This document shows, piece after piece, positions 1 to 10,515 of a stretch of DNA of 64,000 bases. Each line of letters begins with the position of its first letter. The stretch's first letter is position 1. A program made the position numbers and the translations under genes. Source of the DNA: Antedon mediterranea (taxonomy: Eukaryota > Echinodermata > Crinoidea > Comatulida > Antedonidae); contig NC_092675.1 in the NCBI RefSeq assembly GCF_964355755.1, positions 21,776,912 through 21,840,911 on the forward strand, written 5' to 3'. The notes under the pieces are model-generated. The model had not been told where the DNA came from, searched no databases, and saw nothing but the letters and a program-made list of their open reading frames with translations.

Positions 1-1088
1 ATGGCGTTCCATACACATGATCGTAACAATAAACTGATTAGTATTAAAGCATCATTTGGTCTACTCGTCTTATTTCTACAATAGTTTACGCAAGGTATCC
101 TGAAACGTCTTTGTAAGTAACTAAATACTGATTATGATAGGTCTAGTACTTATAATGTATACTGTATAGGTTTAATATAAGATATACATATTTGTTATAG
201 AGACGTATACTATAATCATACGATAGTTGTTTTAGGCTATATCGCTAGCTCAGGGGGGCGGTCACAGGACTATTTTAAGAGGGTTTTCCCCAGGGCTGTA
301 GACACTGAGTATTTGAGCAAGTATTGTTAAATGACACCCCTAGATGGCCGCAAATGGTACTCTACCACGTAAAATTCATGATAAATTGCATCTCTAGTTC
401 GCCGGAAATGTCACTCACTCTATAGTGCGCCAGCAAACAGAGGATTCTAGCCTATATTATTCCGCCGGTAATAAAACATACGCGACTAACAATATATAGG
501 ATAAAATTTGTGTTCGTTCAATGAGAACGTCACGGGAAAGTCCCCGATGAAGGTACTTTTGGTACGGTAAGGATTATGAATATACGCAGCGAACATAAAT
601 AGTCGTATTTCCATTTATGTCTTGTAATAACTAGGGAAAGTAGGCCTAATTGTAATTTTTTTTCTATAATGACTAAACATATTAATCCAGCTCACTGCCT
701 GGTAATTCAAAGTAATCCTGCTATAAATGATAATACAATAAGAACACATGTAACTAAAATCAATTTCATCACAAGCAACCGACTATTTTTCACCTGTGCG
801 TGTTATTTAAATTTCGAGATCGGTCAAATATACAAAAATAAATGGATTCTAATACAGGTTGACTAAGTTTAAGGTAGACGGAGCAAGGAAAATGAATACT
901 TGTTGTAAGAAGGCTATAAAGTAAGGTAAGCATTGAAATAGAAAAATAATTTCAATACAATACAATTGTTATGGTAATTTATTATGGGTAGTACAAATAA
1001 AGATCTCAAATCAAAGTTTAATCTAATAGTTCTCACTTCTGTAGGTTTTTAAACTTTGATCCTTTAGTGCTTTTCTGAATGAGTTTTT
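1..1088. other. Intergenic, no gene recognised
   Basis: AT-rich sequence with no convincing coding exon, RNA gene or repeat unit that I could tie to another part of the window. Short open frames here show no recognisable domain and are treated as chance. Confidence 0.5.
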
Positions 1089-1440
1089 TAGTTGCTGGGT
1101 GCTATCAATATTGGATTACTAATATAATTTCATTGAGTTGATTTGAGATGTAGGCCTACTCTGCCACTTTTATTTATATGACCTTTGTATGCCTAATTAC
1201 ATCTCGGTCGACGACCTACTCCGCTCCCCAAGATAGATGGAGCTCTCTTTTTTTTCGGAAATCTAGTTAAGTACAGGGGCCGGATTTATCAAACTTACTT
1301 ATAGCAAAAAATCATGATTTTGCTAAAGTCAGATTTATTAATATATCAAAGAACAAATATTTTCTAAATAATTACACACTGCCTAGCTGGATGATGGGCC
1401 TTAATCTATCAATTGAGTGGTGATTGTTTCGGAAGAGGGA
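1089..1440 (+). repeat. Direct repeat, copy 1 (partner at 3978-4340)
   Basis: This block matches 3978-4340 in the same orientation, with small indels. Shared words include GTTGCTGGGTGCTATCAATA (GTTGCTAGG... in the partner), GACCTTTGTATGCCTAATTA, AGATAGATGGAGCTC and TTTATTAATATATCAAAGAA. The two copies flank the intact HNMT-like gene, so the unit looks like a tandem segmental duplication of about 2.9 kb rather than a dispersed transposon; this is inference. Confidence 0.75.
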
Positions 1441-2305
1441 TACTTTCCATTGCAATAGCACTTTGCCTTTAGCAAGTGATGAGTTCATGATTGGTTCATC
1501 TCAAACATGTTGTTTCACGTACTTACAATTAAAACTAGAATTATCATCTTTTTGTGATTGTTGATAAAGGATCACAAAACAAAATCAGATAAAATTCTAC
1601 CTTTTTTCTATTTAGCTGGCCATTATGATGTTTCTATTATTTCAATCAATATTTCAATCCAATCCTTTTTGCTTTTGTATGTAACTTCCGGTAACATTAT
1701 TGTAGTGAATATATAGAGTTGGTTCCGAGCGTTCTCAGGCGTATATAATCCACTAGACGTACACTGACACTGAATGATTTCTCATACTAAAAGTATACTG
1801 TATTCAACTATATCTTTTATTACTTTTTTACTCAGTATTAATACATCTTTCTACCAGTCTAGACCTTTCTTCTCTATCATCTATACGTCTATCTACTTTG
1901 ATCTCATTTTCTCTTCCCTTTCAATATCTATTACATTCTACTACTGTACTTTTACTGGAAATGCAAATTAGGGGCTTCTGAGGAGGATAACATTTTCCCT
2001 CCAAAGTTTCCCTCCAAAATCATACGATTTTGATTGGCTAATAATATTAAGCAGACCTAGTCTAAAGCATCCTTATCTAAACACAGGAAATCAGAACATA
2101 AATATTATGACAATTATCAATACAACGTTTACCTTGTCATCGCAAAAGCAGAAAGCATTGGATTGGATTTACAGCCGAAACGGTTGTTTCGAAATACAAA
2201 TGTATAGAGCGCCGCAAGTTCTACACACAGACAAACATCTCAAACGGAAATGTAGTTCATCGAATTCTAATATCTTGGCTGTTTTATGCACCGTTTGTTT
2301 CATTG
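1441..2305. other. Intergenic, no gene recognised
   Basis: No exon, RNA gene or strong repeat was recognised. A pyrimidine-rich stretch at about 1790-1960 gives an open frame of low complexity with no domain. Confidence 0.45.
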
Positions 2306-2475
2306 TCAGAAAGAAATACGTACGTATTTATTCCAATAAACGGCCGCTTTGAATAAACGCCTCCCTTGAATAAACGCCCCAGAGCGTAAACAACAAATAA
2401 ACGTCTCCCCTGAATAAATTCCCCCCTTAAATAAACGCAAAACTTGAAATATCACTACTTTAATTCGCGTAATGA
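2306..2475. repeat. AATAAACGCC-type repeat block, copy 1
   Basis: Several imperfect repeats of the word GAATAAACGCC(TCCC) occur in a row and end in a segment (AGAGCGTAAACAACAAATAA onward) that recurs at 10428-10510. A related word occurs at 11140 and in the terminal repeats of the element at 31183-31441. I read it as debris of a MITE family with ACCGTATTTATTyGAATAAA-like ends. Confidence 0.6.
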
Positions 2476-2514
2476 TGCGAACCGTGCGCAAAACTGTCGT
2501 ATGACAATGATCTG

Positions 2515-2717
2515 AAAGTATGTATGAAAATGAAGGGGAAACAGTGCATCAACAAATAGTAACGGCCTACAGACAATATTGATGTACTATGTATTTTTGG
2601 CGGGTTTGGAATTCCATAATTAACGAAATGTGAAATACTCCACCACGTAGACCAAGTTAATAAATCACCAAACTCACGGGATGTTTTTTTATACGGTTTC
2701 TCAATGCAGTTCTAAAC
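2515..2717 (+). promoter_or_regulatory. Conserved 5' flank of HNMT-like gene 1
   Basis: About 200 bases upstream of the ATG are shared with the flank of the broken paralogue (about 11608-11836), including GGGTTTGGAATTCCATAATT and GAAATGTGAAATACTC. This is the likely promoter and 5' UTR, but I see no unambiguous TATA box and cannot place the transcription start. The conservation may reflect only recent duplication. Confidence 0.4.
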
Positions 2718-3790
2718 ATGGCGGCTGTTGTGAATGATGCAGTTTACTATTTAGAAGGATTTAAGTTATTTTCATTGAAAATGGGAAGGTACAAGATTAT
2801 GGAAGAATTGGCGAAATCTGTGTTTGTGACATCAGTGATCGAAAAGATGGATACTAAAGATAAGAATATACGAAGTTTGGGAATCGGAAGCTCTAAAGGT
2901 ATAAATTAATTTAGATTTAAATAGCAAGGGAATTCCTACGTTTTGGATGTTTAGTTATTTTTATATAAGAAATAAAAGCATCGACTTTATCACATTTCAT
3001 TTAGGTGACATTGAAAGTATCTTTACTAAACAATTGTCGAATCACTTTGGAAAACTTGAAAACACGGTTATTGAACCAGCTGAGGAAGCCATTGAGGAAT
3101 ACAAAAGACTTGCTGCAAAGAACGACTGGAGCAACGTAGACTATTCTTGGTTTAATGGAACATTTCAGCAGTTTAAGGAACATCGTGAAAAAGGAGAAAA
3201 TGCGCCAAAATATCACCATATCAGCTCCATAGACACAGTATATTATATTGATAATCCAGCAGACGATATTCTAACTATGTATAATATGTTAGAAAATGGC
3301 GGGATTTTGATGATTATGCTTATTTCTGGTAAGTTACGATATCGATATTTGCTTGATTGATTTATCGAATTTCTCAAAACGTTTAGTTAGCAAATATTTG
3401 TATACTTAAAATGCTTTACTTCTTCCTACAGATGAAAATTCCTATTATAGATTAGAACAACGTTTTCATGGCATTATGCCAATACGCTACTTTACTTGCA
3501 GTGACGTCCTGGCCGTATGTGAAGAAAATCAATTTCAATTTGAACGTTACCATCACGAATGTACTGCTGACATAACAGAATTCATTTCATCTGATGATCA
3601 CCCACGAGAAAAAAAAGTTACGATAGATTATTTAACGCAAACTGTAGATTTCAAGGAAAGTGTCTCGGAGAGTTTGTATAAAGAAGTAATTGATTATATT
3701 AAAAGTTCCGACTTTTCATCAAAATCATACGACGGCAAAATATTGCTGAGGAATGATTTTGATTTTGTATTCATACAAAAGAAATTATAA
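2718..3790 (+). CDS. HNMT: Histamine N-methyltransferase-like protein, intact copy
   Basis: Three exons join in frame: 2718-2898, 3005-3328 and 3432-3790 (introns 106 and 103 bases, GT-AG, both phase 1). They encode 287 residues, against 292 for human HNMT. The family transfers a methyl group from S-adenosylmethionine to a small amine in the cytosol. The SAM-binding motif I is LGIGSSKGDIE (about residues 54-64), followed by the family acidic region NTVIEPAEEAIEEYK and a YYIDNPADDILTMYNMLENGG segment. Of the human substrate-pocket residues, the equivalent of Asn283 is kept (LLRNDFDF). By my alignment Glu28 is replaced by Arg (KMGRYK) and Gln143 by Asp (SIDTVYY), so a substrate other than histamine is plausible. 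The start ATG is shared with the paralogue at 11837. A poly(A) signal AATAAA follows at 3914-3919. Confidence 0.88.
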
Positions 3791-3913
3791 ACCAGTTATT
3801 AATAATATTCTGGATTTAAAATCAATGATAGCAATTGATAAGAAACAATAATTACAGAATATAGTAATAATGCATAAGTATGAGAATTGATATTTTGTTT
3901 TATGTAACATATA

Positions 3914-3919
3914 AATAAA
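3914..3919 (+). terminator. Poly(A) signal of HNMT-like gene 1
   Basis: AATAAA lies 124 bases after the stop codon of the intact HNMT-like gene. The same flank (TATGTAACATATAAATAAAT) is preserved after the broken paralogue, past its LINE insertion. Confidence 0.5.
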
Positions 3920-3977
3920 TTCCTTTTATTTGATTGGACGGTTGTGGGTCACATGGTGTAAACAATATTTTTTTTTT

Positions 3978-4340
3978 AGTTGCTAGGTGCTATCAATATA
4001 TTGGATTACTAATATAATAAGATTTCATTGAATTGATTTGAGATATACTCTGCCACTTAAATTTATATGACCTTTGTATGCCTAATTACATCTCGAAATT
4101 CGACGACCTACTCCAAGATAGATGGAGCTCCCTTTTTCGGCAATCTTGTTAAAGTACAGGGACCGGATTTATTGGTAAAAAAATCGTCTAAACTTTGCCT
4201 TAAATCCTTGATTTTGCTATTCAGATTTATTAATATATCAAAGAAAAAATATTTTCTAAATGTTGTCTTAAATCTAAGACGAAGAACACACTGCCTGGAA
4301 TCCCAATCCCAATGGAGGGGTGTAAGTTTCGGAAGAGTAG
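3978..4340 (+). repeat. Direct repeat, copy 2 (partner at 1089-1440)
   Basis: Same-orientation duplicate of 1089-1440, with about 20 bases of extra sequence (TTGTCTTAAATCTAAGACGA) before the word ACACTGCCTGG. It begins less than 200 bases after the stop codon of the intact HNMT-like gene. Confidence 0.75.
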
Positions 4341-4815
4341 TCTGGTGGCAGGAGGGGGAATCACCACCCGAAAGTGGACAAAGTGACAAACAAATTTTCT
4401 AGACCAGAGATATAAGGGGTCAAAGTTCAAAATTGACCAATTACAACAATGTATTATGTATAATGTACGCAACAAATTTTTTAAAGGCCAGTTTCTCTTT
4501 TATTACATTCTTATAATTATAGGTGTCTATTCTAATCACCTTATAAAAAAAAATCCTTTGCGATTGACCAATCATAGAACGTACCTATAAAACCAAATAA
4601 AAACTAATATTTAACCAAAATTGGATGTTTTCTAATCCTGTTAATCAATCATACGTAATGTAAAAGAGCGAATACATCATTTCATCAGTTGACATAAGGT
4701 CAATTTCATCAGTTGACATAAGGTCAAAGGTCAACATTTCAATATGCGTAGTAGTTAGTTACCAAATAAATGCAAAGTTGTCCAAACTATGATATTTATG
4801 GTTTTACAAGTAATC
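4310..4815 (+). repeat. Dispersed repeat family A, plus-oriented copy
   Basis: This stretch is the reverse complement of 7520-7773 joined to 10197-10430. Shared landmarks are AGTCTGGTGGCAGGAGG, AAGTTCAAAATTGACCAATT, ATAGGTGTCTATTCTAATCA, GAACGTACCTATAAAACC and CATCAGTTGACATAAGGTCA (tandemly doubled here). Part of it recurs at about 5340-5420 (GAGATATAAGGGGTCAAA). No coding sequence is visible, so it is probably a non-autonomous DNA element. Confidence 0.65.
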
Positions 4816-4852
4816 AAATTATCAGTAAAGTTACAGTATGTTGTTTCTACGA

Positions 4853-5275
4853 TGGCCTATAAGTGTCACGGCAACTTTCAAATAATATCACTGCAACTTT
4901 CAACAAACGCCACGGCAATTTTTTGGTAAATTAGTATTGAAACATCACTGCAAATTACAGAATTCAGTTAAATAATATAATAATATTTACAACAATGCAC
5001 AAATAATTACCTCAGAAAAAATCGAAAAGATTCCAAGGGTTTCACTTACGCCGTGGGAACTCCACTTCCGCCGTGACATTCTGTAATTTGCCGTGGTGTT
5101 TCATTACTAATTTGCCGTGGTGTTTCAATACCAATTTGCCGTGGTGTTTCATTTTTAAGTTGCCGTGGTATTTTTGTTAATTTGCCGTGGGTTTTTTTTA
5201 AATTGCCGTAGGTTTTTTTTTTAAATTGCCGTGATATTTTTTGATAGTTGTCGTAACACTTATAGGCCACCGTAT
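4853..5275. repeat. Inverted repeat with degenerate TTGCCGTGG tandem units
   Basis: The left arm (about 4853-4965) contains GGCCTATAAGTGTCACGGCA. The right arm (about 5080-5275) ends in its near complement, TCGTAACACTTATAGGCC. The right arm carries about eight units of 22-25 bases beginning TTGCCGTGG or a variant; the left arm has the same words as CCACGGCAA. On the minus strand the units read through as repeated ETPRQI-like peptides, which I take as a by-product of the repeat rather than a gene. Confidence 0.75.
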
Positions 5276-7519
5276 ATTTCATTATATAAATTTTGATTAA
5301 TATAATTAAAATTAATACTGTAATTCATCAAATCAGACTTCGATCAGGATAGGAAGCGTTGTCGAGATATAAGGGGTCAAAATTCAAAATTGACCAATTA
5401 TAACAATGTACCAATATATGTATTTATTGAAGTTCAATTTGATCTTTTAATACATTTGTATGGTTACTGTAATAAATGTGTCAAGGTTTTATTGTATTAA
5501 AGACTCTACTCGCTTGTTTGATTGAGTATCACAGTTGTTTATTCAATAATACGTTATAATACACAATACAATATAAGAATGATACGGTAATAAAGAAACA
5601 TGAACAATTAAAGTATAAATGATGCTGTAAGTGAGGCGTGGCTGTAGATGTGCTTCTGAGGAAGTGTCGGTAAGGTGTATCTTCGAAGAAGTGTCTGTAA
5701 GGTGTATCTGGCCTCTTCTGAAACATGGGTATATGTCATTAAATCTTTTTTATGCGTCTATCTAACGAACGTAAACACCTAAAATATGTTCATTTCAATT
5801 TAAGCTTATTCATAATAAAACATTACATAGTATTGGAAACCAATAGATTATTAGGATAAAATGAATGGAACATCAACAATCATTATTGGCAGTGGCAATG
5901 GTATGAGACTAATAGAACCAAGTCAACTAATAAAAAAAAAGTAATGCTTGGAATGATTGTGTTCACTGAAATAACAAATGTCTCTTCCTTTTTTCGAAAG
6001 AGAAATCAGGAATCAATTCTGGTGGTCACGTATTGAGATAATCAAAACTTTTTTGCAGAACTAGGCAGTGACCAAAATCTTCGCAGAATAAGTGTCTGGA
6101 AGTTGTGAAACATGTGTGCGCTCTACAATAAAGTCAGTGGCGAGGCAGACGGTTAGAAAAGTACACGATTACAACCGGTTTTAATGTATGAGAGTTTTAA
6201 TAAAACACCATTCAAGTCTGTAAAGAAGGAATAAAAAACCATATAAGATAAGAATGATAAACCCAAACACATGTTGATTCTTCCATTAAAGCATTAGATA
6301 ACAGTTTAGACTCCTTTAGCATAATGCTCTTGTTAATAACAATTAACTTCATATCTGTATGTTATCATATAGGCCTACCGAATAATCATTGTCGTCATAT
6401 CTTAAAACATCATAATATGATTATATTCCAATAATGAATCATGTAATCATCAATCTCGTACAGCAATGAACATTTTTAGTCGCGTGGACGCGACTCAATA
6501 GTTCACTCTGTCGGTCTGTCTGTCGGTCCGGTATCACTATGCGTTTTATCGCTTTTCTGTACTTTTTGAACTGTTTTGATGTACAGAAAAGTTTTAAAGT
6601 ACATTACTTTTTGAAAGTTCATTTTTTCTGAGAGCACGCGACTTATGGCTGTTGGCCTTGTTATAACACACTCTTGTAATAATCAGTTACATTAAATCAG
6701 TTTAAAACATTCACACGGCATGTAAATAAACTTACTACTTTGACTGGATGTAATAAAACATTCAACAATCAAGTCTCTGGTTAGCATCAATACCGTACAG
6801 GTAAGCAGTAAATTGTAGATCCTTATACCTCACAGTAAGGTACATAAAAACAGGTATTTTACTGAAATAACAGCAGCAAAAACATCAGTGGGCAAACTAA
6901 CTACTCGCCATGTGGATCTACGACGCTTGGGGGAGAGCGCCCTCAATATAATCATAAATATATTTTCGGTCGAAACAGTCCGAGTTAATCATCTCTTTTA
7001 GAATCATTTTAATGATAGCAATGCAAAAATACGCCCTTTTGGTGCATGCACCGGTTGGTTTGGAAAGTCCAGAAAATCATTCATGGACATGGGTTCCAGA
7101 TTTATGTATTCACTGAGGTTAGTATGCACATATTCTGGACGTAATAGTTGAAAAAAGTGATAACCAATAATATAGTAAAATGTTTTTGACGCTTATCCAC
7201 CAAAGTGCTTAAGGCGCCTGTGAAAAACCAATGGAAACGAATCCGTAAAATTTACAATGCTACTACCAAATCAAGACAAACACCACATAATTGTAGTTTG
7301 TTTACCAGTTAAGGTGCACAGACCGGCTAATACATAACTAAATATTCTCAGTTATCTGAATAGGCCTATCTAGACAAATAAAAGTTTTTTAAATTGTGCT
7401 TAAACCATTTATTTTATTCAAGGTCAGCGTAACAATTTAAGTATGATTTGATTAAATACAGTATTATAATTATATTGATTAAATTATAATGAAATAACAT
7501 AACTTTACTGATCAAATAT
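5276..7519. other. Intergenic with repeat fragments only
   Basis: Contains a partial family-A match at about 5340-5420 and, at 6477-6530, a hairpin word TCGCGTGGACGCGA followed by GTCGGTCTGTCTGTCGG. A cognate of the latter occurs at 36032-36095. No coding exon was recognised. Confidence 0.5.
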
Positions 7520-7773
7520 TGATTACTTGTAACCCATCGATATCATAGTTTGTACAACTTTGCATTTATTTGGAAACTAATATGCATAAAAAATGTTGAG
7601 CTTTGACTTTATGTCAACTGATGAAATGATTATTGCGTATGATTGATGAGGAAACGTCCAATTTTGATAAATTGTTTTATAGGTACGTTCTATGATTCGT
7701 CAATATTGACATTTTACCCTTAATCACAAGGACTTTTTTTTCATAAGGTGATTGAATAGACACCTATAATCAT
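7520..7773 (-). repeat. Dispersed repeat family A, minus copy, distal part
   Basis: Reverse-complement match to about 4560-4815. The copy continues at 10197 after the inserted LTR element. The four bases TCAT end this part and start the next one. Confidence 0.65.
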
Positions 7774-8222
7774 TGTCACGAACTCCTCTCACGTATGTTT
7801 CCGAGCGGTTGAAAATACTTTAGGAACTCCCTTGTGACATAAAAGTATACACACAAAATCCACAAAGTTGTAAAATAACTCAAAAACAAAGCTTTAATTT
7901 CAATCAACTTCAACTTTTAACAATCTAGTAAGCACTTTAAACAACAGCTTCACAATGACTTTACAATCATAACATCCAACCTCTAATCCAACCACCTTAC
8001 AATAGTTTACATCCCTTTATATACAAGATGCTCCTATCCTTCTAGATCATTCTTTATACTTCTCATTATTACATGATTACAGTTTCTATTAATAGCACTT
8101 CTGGAATGTTTTTGATTGTTCTTATTAATTATACATGGTTTCTTAAATCAAAACATCTTATTCTAGAATGTTCATGTAAATACTATGTTACTCTATATGT
8201 TAGGGAATGGTAATTTATTACA
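7774..8222 (-). repeat. 3' LTR of the element
   Basis: 449 bases, reading TGTAATAAATTACC... on the minus strand and ending ...TTCGTGACA. It differs from the other LTR at two positions that I noticed (in CAATCTAGTAAG and GGAATGTTTTTG, where the partner has C for T). Confidence 0.92.
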
Positions 8223-8240
8223 CTCCCCCCTCTTTCTGAG
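8223..8240 (-). other. Polypurine tract
   Basis: On the minus strand the bases just before the 3' LTR read AGAAAGAGGGGGGAG, the expected plus-strand primer for reverse transcription. Confidence 0.75.
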
Positions 8241-8295
8241 CTCAAAACTCTTTCTTGGAGTTTTGAGGGGCAAGTATACACGGACGTGGCAAAAT

Positions 8296-9387
8296 TTAAT
8301 CCACTCCTAGTCTATAAAACTTAAATACGCCATAATAACATACAACATAATTATTAATGAAAACTAATAATGAACCAACAATATTCATGTCAATTTGTCG
8401 GAATGGTTCACTAATTATTGGCATAGGAATCATCTGGGCCTTCAATTTAGTTTTATACTTTGAAGTTTTCTGACAAATCTCACAAGTGTTGCAATATTCA
8501 GTCACATCTTTTCTAATACCAGGCCAAAAGAATCTTTGCTTTATCCTATCTAATGTCTTTTTCCTACCTAAATGACCTGCCAAAGGAATATCATGTGAGA
8601 TTTTCAATACACTACGGCAAGGGTATGGAACTACTAATTGCTCTATTGGTTCTGTCTGGTGTTTAGTGAAAACTTGCCTAAATAAAATTCCATCCTTACA
8701 GACTATCTTTATAGTGTCATCATCTTTCTGTACTAACATCTGTTCTCGAAGTGGAATTAAAGTTCTATCCTTAACCTGATAATCCTTAATTTTATCTCTG
8801 CCAATATCTAAAATGTCTAATTCACTATCTTGGCTAGATTGAGCTTCCTTTGTTTTTGCAAACTCTTTCCTAACTTTTCGTTTCTCACTTCTGGTTTTAT
8901 GAACTTTTTCCTTGGGAGGGTTGTCACTGAGTATTTGGTCATCTAAATGTCCAAATTCTTCTTGGAAATTAACCACATCATCTAACTGACGTGAAATAAC
9001 CCCAGAAGCTTTTTCCGAATTTAATTCGTTTTCCTCTTTTAGTTTTTCTTTTCTAGCATGATCTCTAGTGTCCACTTCAGGAGTGCCTTTCACTGTTTTC
9101 TCCTGGTTGTTTCGATTTTCGTGTTTTCTATTTTGAAACTTTTTCTCAAAAAAATATTCTATCATCTGCTTCATCATAAGATTCTGCTGTTGCAGTTGTT
9201 GCTGCCTCAACAACAAAAAATCTTTTAAAAATGATTCAGCCCCTGTAGGGTTATGTCCACTGGTTGGTCCAGACTCTTGTGTCTGTTGTTCAGGTTGTAA
9301 TGACTGAACCGACTCTACATCAGAATCAGGTCCATCGCCGCCGTTGTATTCTCTACCGGATCTAGTTGTTGATTGTTTATCAGCCAT
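8296..9387 (-). CDS. Gag-like/integrase zinc-finger fusion ORF of LTR element
   Basis: An uninterrupted 363-residue frame starts at a true ATG. The N-terminal half is polar and glutamine/glutamate-rich (runs such as LRQQQLQQQNLMMKQM), compatible with a gag-like region but without a recognisable zinc knuckle. Around residues 270-320 lies an integrase H2C2 zinc-binding domain (HDIPLAGHLGRKKTLDRI, then FFWPGIRK and CNTCEICQ), with the usual pre-integrase sequence before it. The protein ends shortly after the beginning of the catalytic domain (IDMNIVGSL), so the DDE residues are missing. I infer one large internal deletion that fused the gag start to the integrase start while keeping the frame open. 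There is no sign of a host-gene origin. Confidence 0.8.
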   Translation of the reverse strand: MADKQSTTRSGREYNGGDGPDSDVESVQSLQPEQQTQESGPTSGHNPTGAESFLKDFLLLRQQQLQQQNLMMKQMIEYFFEKKFQNRKHENRNNQEKTVKGTPEVDTRDHARKEKLKEENELNSEKASGVISRQLDDVVNFQEEFGHLDDQILSDNPPKEKVHKTRSEKRKVRKEFAKTKEAQSSQDSELDILDIGRDKIKDYQVKDRTLIPLREQMLVQKDDDTIKIVCKDGILFRQVFTKHQTEPIEQLVVPYPCRSVLKISHDIPLAGHLGRKKTLDRIKQRFFWPGIRKDVTEYCNTCEICQKTSKYKTKLKAQMIPMPIISEPFRQIDMNIVGSLLVFINNYVVCYYGVFKFYRLGVD

Positions 9388-9703
9388 ATTTTAAATCTGG
9401 ATGAGGGTCTTGTTACTAGTTAATCGTAGTTACCGAGACGTTCACAAGTCTACTGTTCCAAATAAATGTACTGTTCTTAAAACAATGTTTGTGTACTTAC
9501 GATTAAACAAAACGTAGCACCACGGCTTCCGTAAAATATCTCAGTATCGTAAGTACCGCTTCCTCAAAATATCAATAAAAGTACAGTTGATCCTAAACAG
9601 CCACCAATCTATGGCAAAATACAGTAGATCAAACTGCTACCACAAAATATCACAACAGTACTGTAGATAAATACACAGTTAAGTCGAACAGTAGATCGAA
9701 ATA

Positions 9704-9747
9704 ACCGCTGCCACCAAATTAGGCTGAACACCGCTGCCACCAAATTA
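9704..9747 (-). other. Candidate primer-binding site, doubled
   Basis: On the minus strand the 5' LTR is followed by TAATTTGGTGGCAGCGGTG. The same word AATTTGGTGGCAGCGG recurs about 27 bases further on. The first copy is placed correctly for a tRNA primer-binding site. I did not match it to a specific tRNA. Confidence 0.5.
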
Positions 9748-10196
9748 TGTCACGAACTCCTCTCACGTATGTTTCCGAGCGGTTGAAAATACTTTAGGAA
9801 CTCCCTTGTGACATAAAAGTATACACACAAAATCCACAAAGTTGTAAAATAACTCAAAAACAAAGCTTTAATTTCAATCAACTTCAACTTTTAACAATCC
9901 AGTAAGCACTTTAAACAACAGCTTCACAATGACTTTACAATCATAACATCCAACCTCTAATCCAACCACCTTACAATAGTTTACATCCCTTTATATACAA
10001 GATGCTCCTATCCTTCTAGATCATTCTTTATACTTCTCATTATTACATGATTACAGTTTCTATTAATAGCACTTCTGGAATGTTCTTGATTGTTCTTATT
10101 AATTATACATGGTTTCTTAAATCAAAACATCTTATTCTAGAATGTTCATGTAAATACTATGTTACTCTATATGTTAGGGAATGGTAATTTATTACA
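9748..10196 (-). repeat. 5' LTR of the element
   Basis: 449 bases, partner of 7774-8222, in the same orientation. It presumably carries the promoter for the element transcript on the minus strand. Confidence 0.92.
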
Positions 10197-10430
10197 TCAT
10201 AAAAATGTAATAAAAGACCAAATTGTGCGTCAATAATGTGTTATAATACATATACATAATACATTGTTGTAATTGGTCAATTTTGAACTTTGACCGATAT
10301 ATCTCGAAAACGCTTCTTATCCTGATCGATTACCTTCCAGATTCGTGATCTATTTCTAATTCTGGTCTAGAAAAGGTGGATGGCAATTTGTCCCCTTTCG
10401 AGTCCCTCCTGCCACCAGACTATAGAGCGT
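10197..10430 (-). repeat. Dispersed repeat family A, minus copy, proximal part
   Basis: Continuation of the family-A copy split by the LTR element; matches the complement of about 4320-4540, including CCTCCTGCCACCAGACT. Confidence 0.65.
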
Positions 10431-10515
10431 AAACAACAAATAAACGTCTTCCCTGAATAAATGCCCCCTCAAATAAACGCAAAAGTTGAAATATCACCAC
10501 TTTAATTCGCGAAAT
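10428..10515. repeat. AATAAACGCC-type repeat block, copy 2
   Basis: Close match to about 2382-2468 (AGAGCGTAAACAACAAATAA ... TTGAAATATCAC ... CTTTAATTCGCG). It places the duplicated 5' flank of HNMT-like genes 1 and 2 on a common ancestor. Confidence 0.65.

Larger units (their letters stand above)
7774..10196 (-). mobile_element. Young non-autonomous LTR retrotransposon (Ty3/gypsy type)
   Basis: Two 449-base direct repeats (7774-8222 and 9748-10196) have TG...CA ends and bracket one minus-strand open frame. A four-base target duplication TCAT flanks the element (7770-7773 and 10197-10200). On the minus strand the 5' LTR is 9748-10196. A G-rich polypurine tract abuts the 3' LTR, and a TGGTGGCAGCGG sequence follows the 5' LTR as a candidate primer-binding site. 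I see two differences between the LTRs, so insertion was recent. Protease, reverse transcriptase and RNase H regions are absent, so movement would need enzymes supplied in trans. The element interrupts a family-A repeat copy. Confidence 0.92.

Noticed and set aside
4853-5275. CRISPR-like array
   Set aside because: The genome is clearly animal, the units are contiguous degenerate tandem repeats without unique spacers, and no cas genes exist.
5046-5282. A small protein gene with ETPRQI repeats
   Set aside because: The frame is created by short tandem DNA repeats in a palindrome; unit lengths vary in ways that do not respect codons, and no start context or splice structure supports it.
7774-10196. 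An intact endogenous retrovirus
   Set aside because: No protease, reverse transcriptase, RNase H or envelope-like region is present; only a gag-like start fused to an integrase zinc finger.
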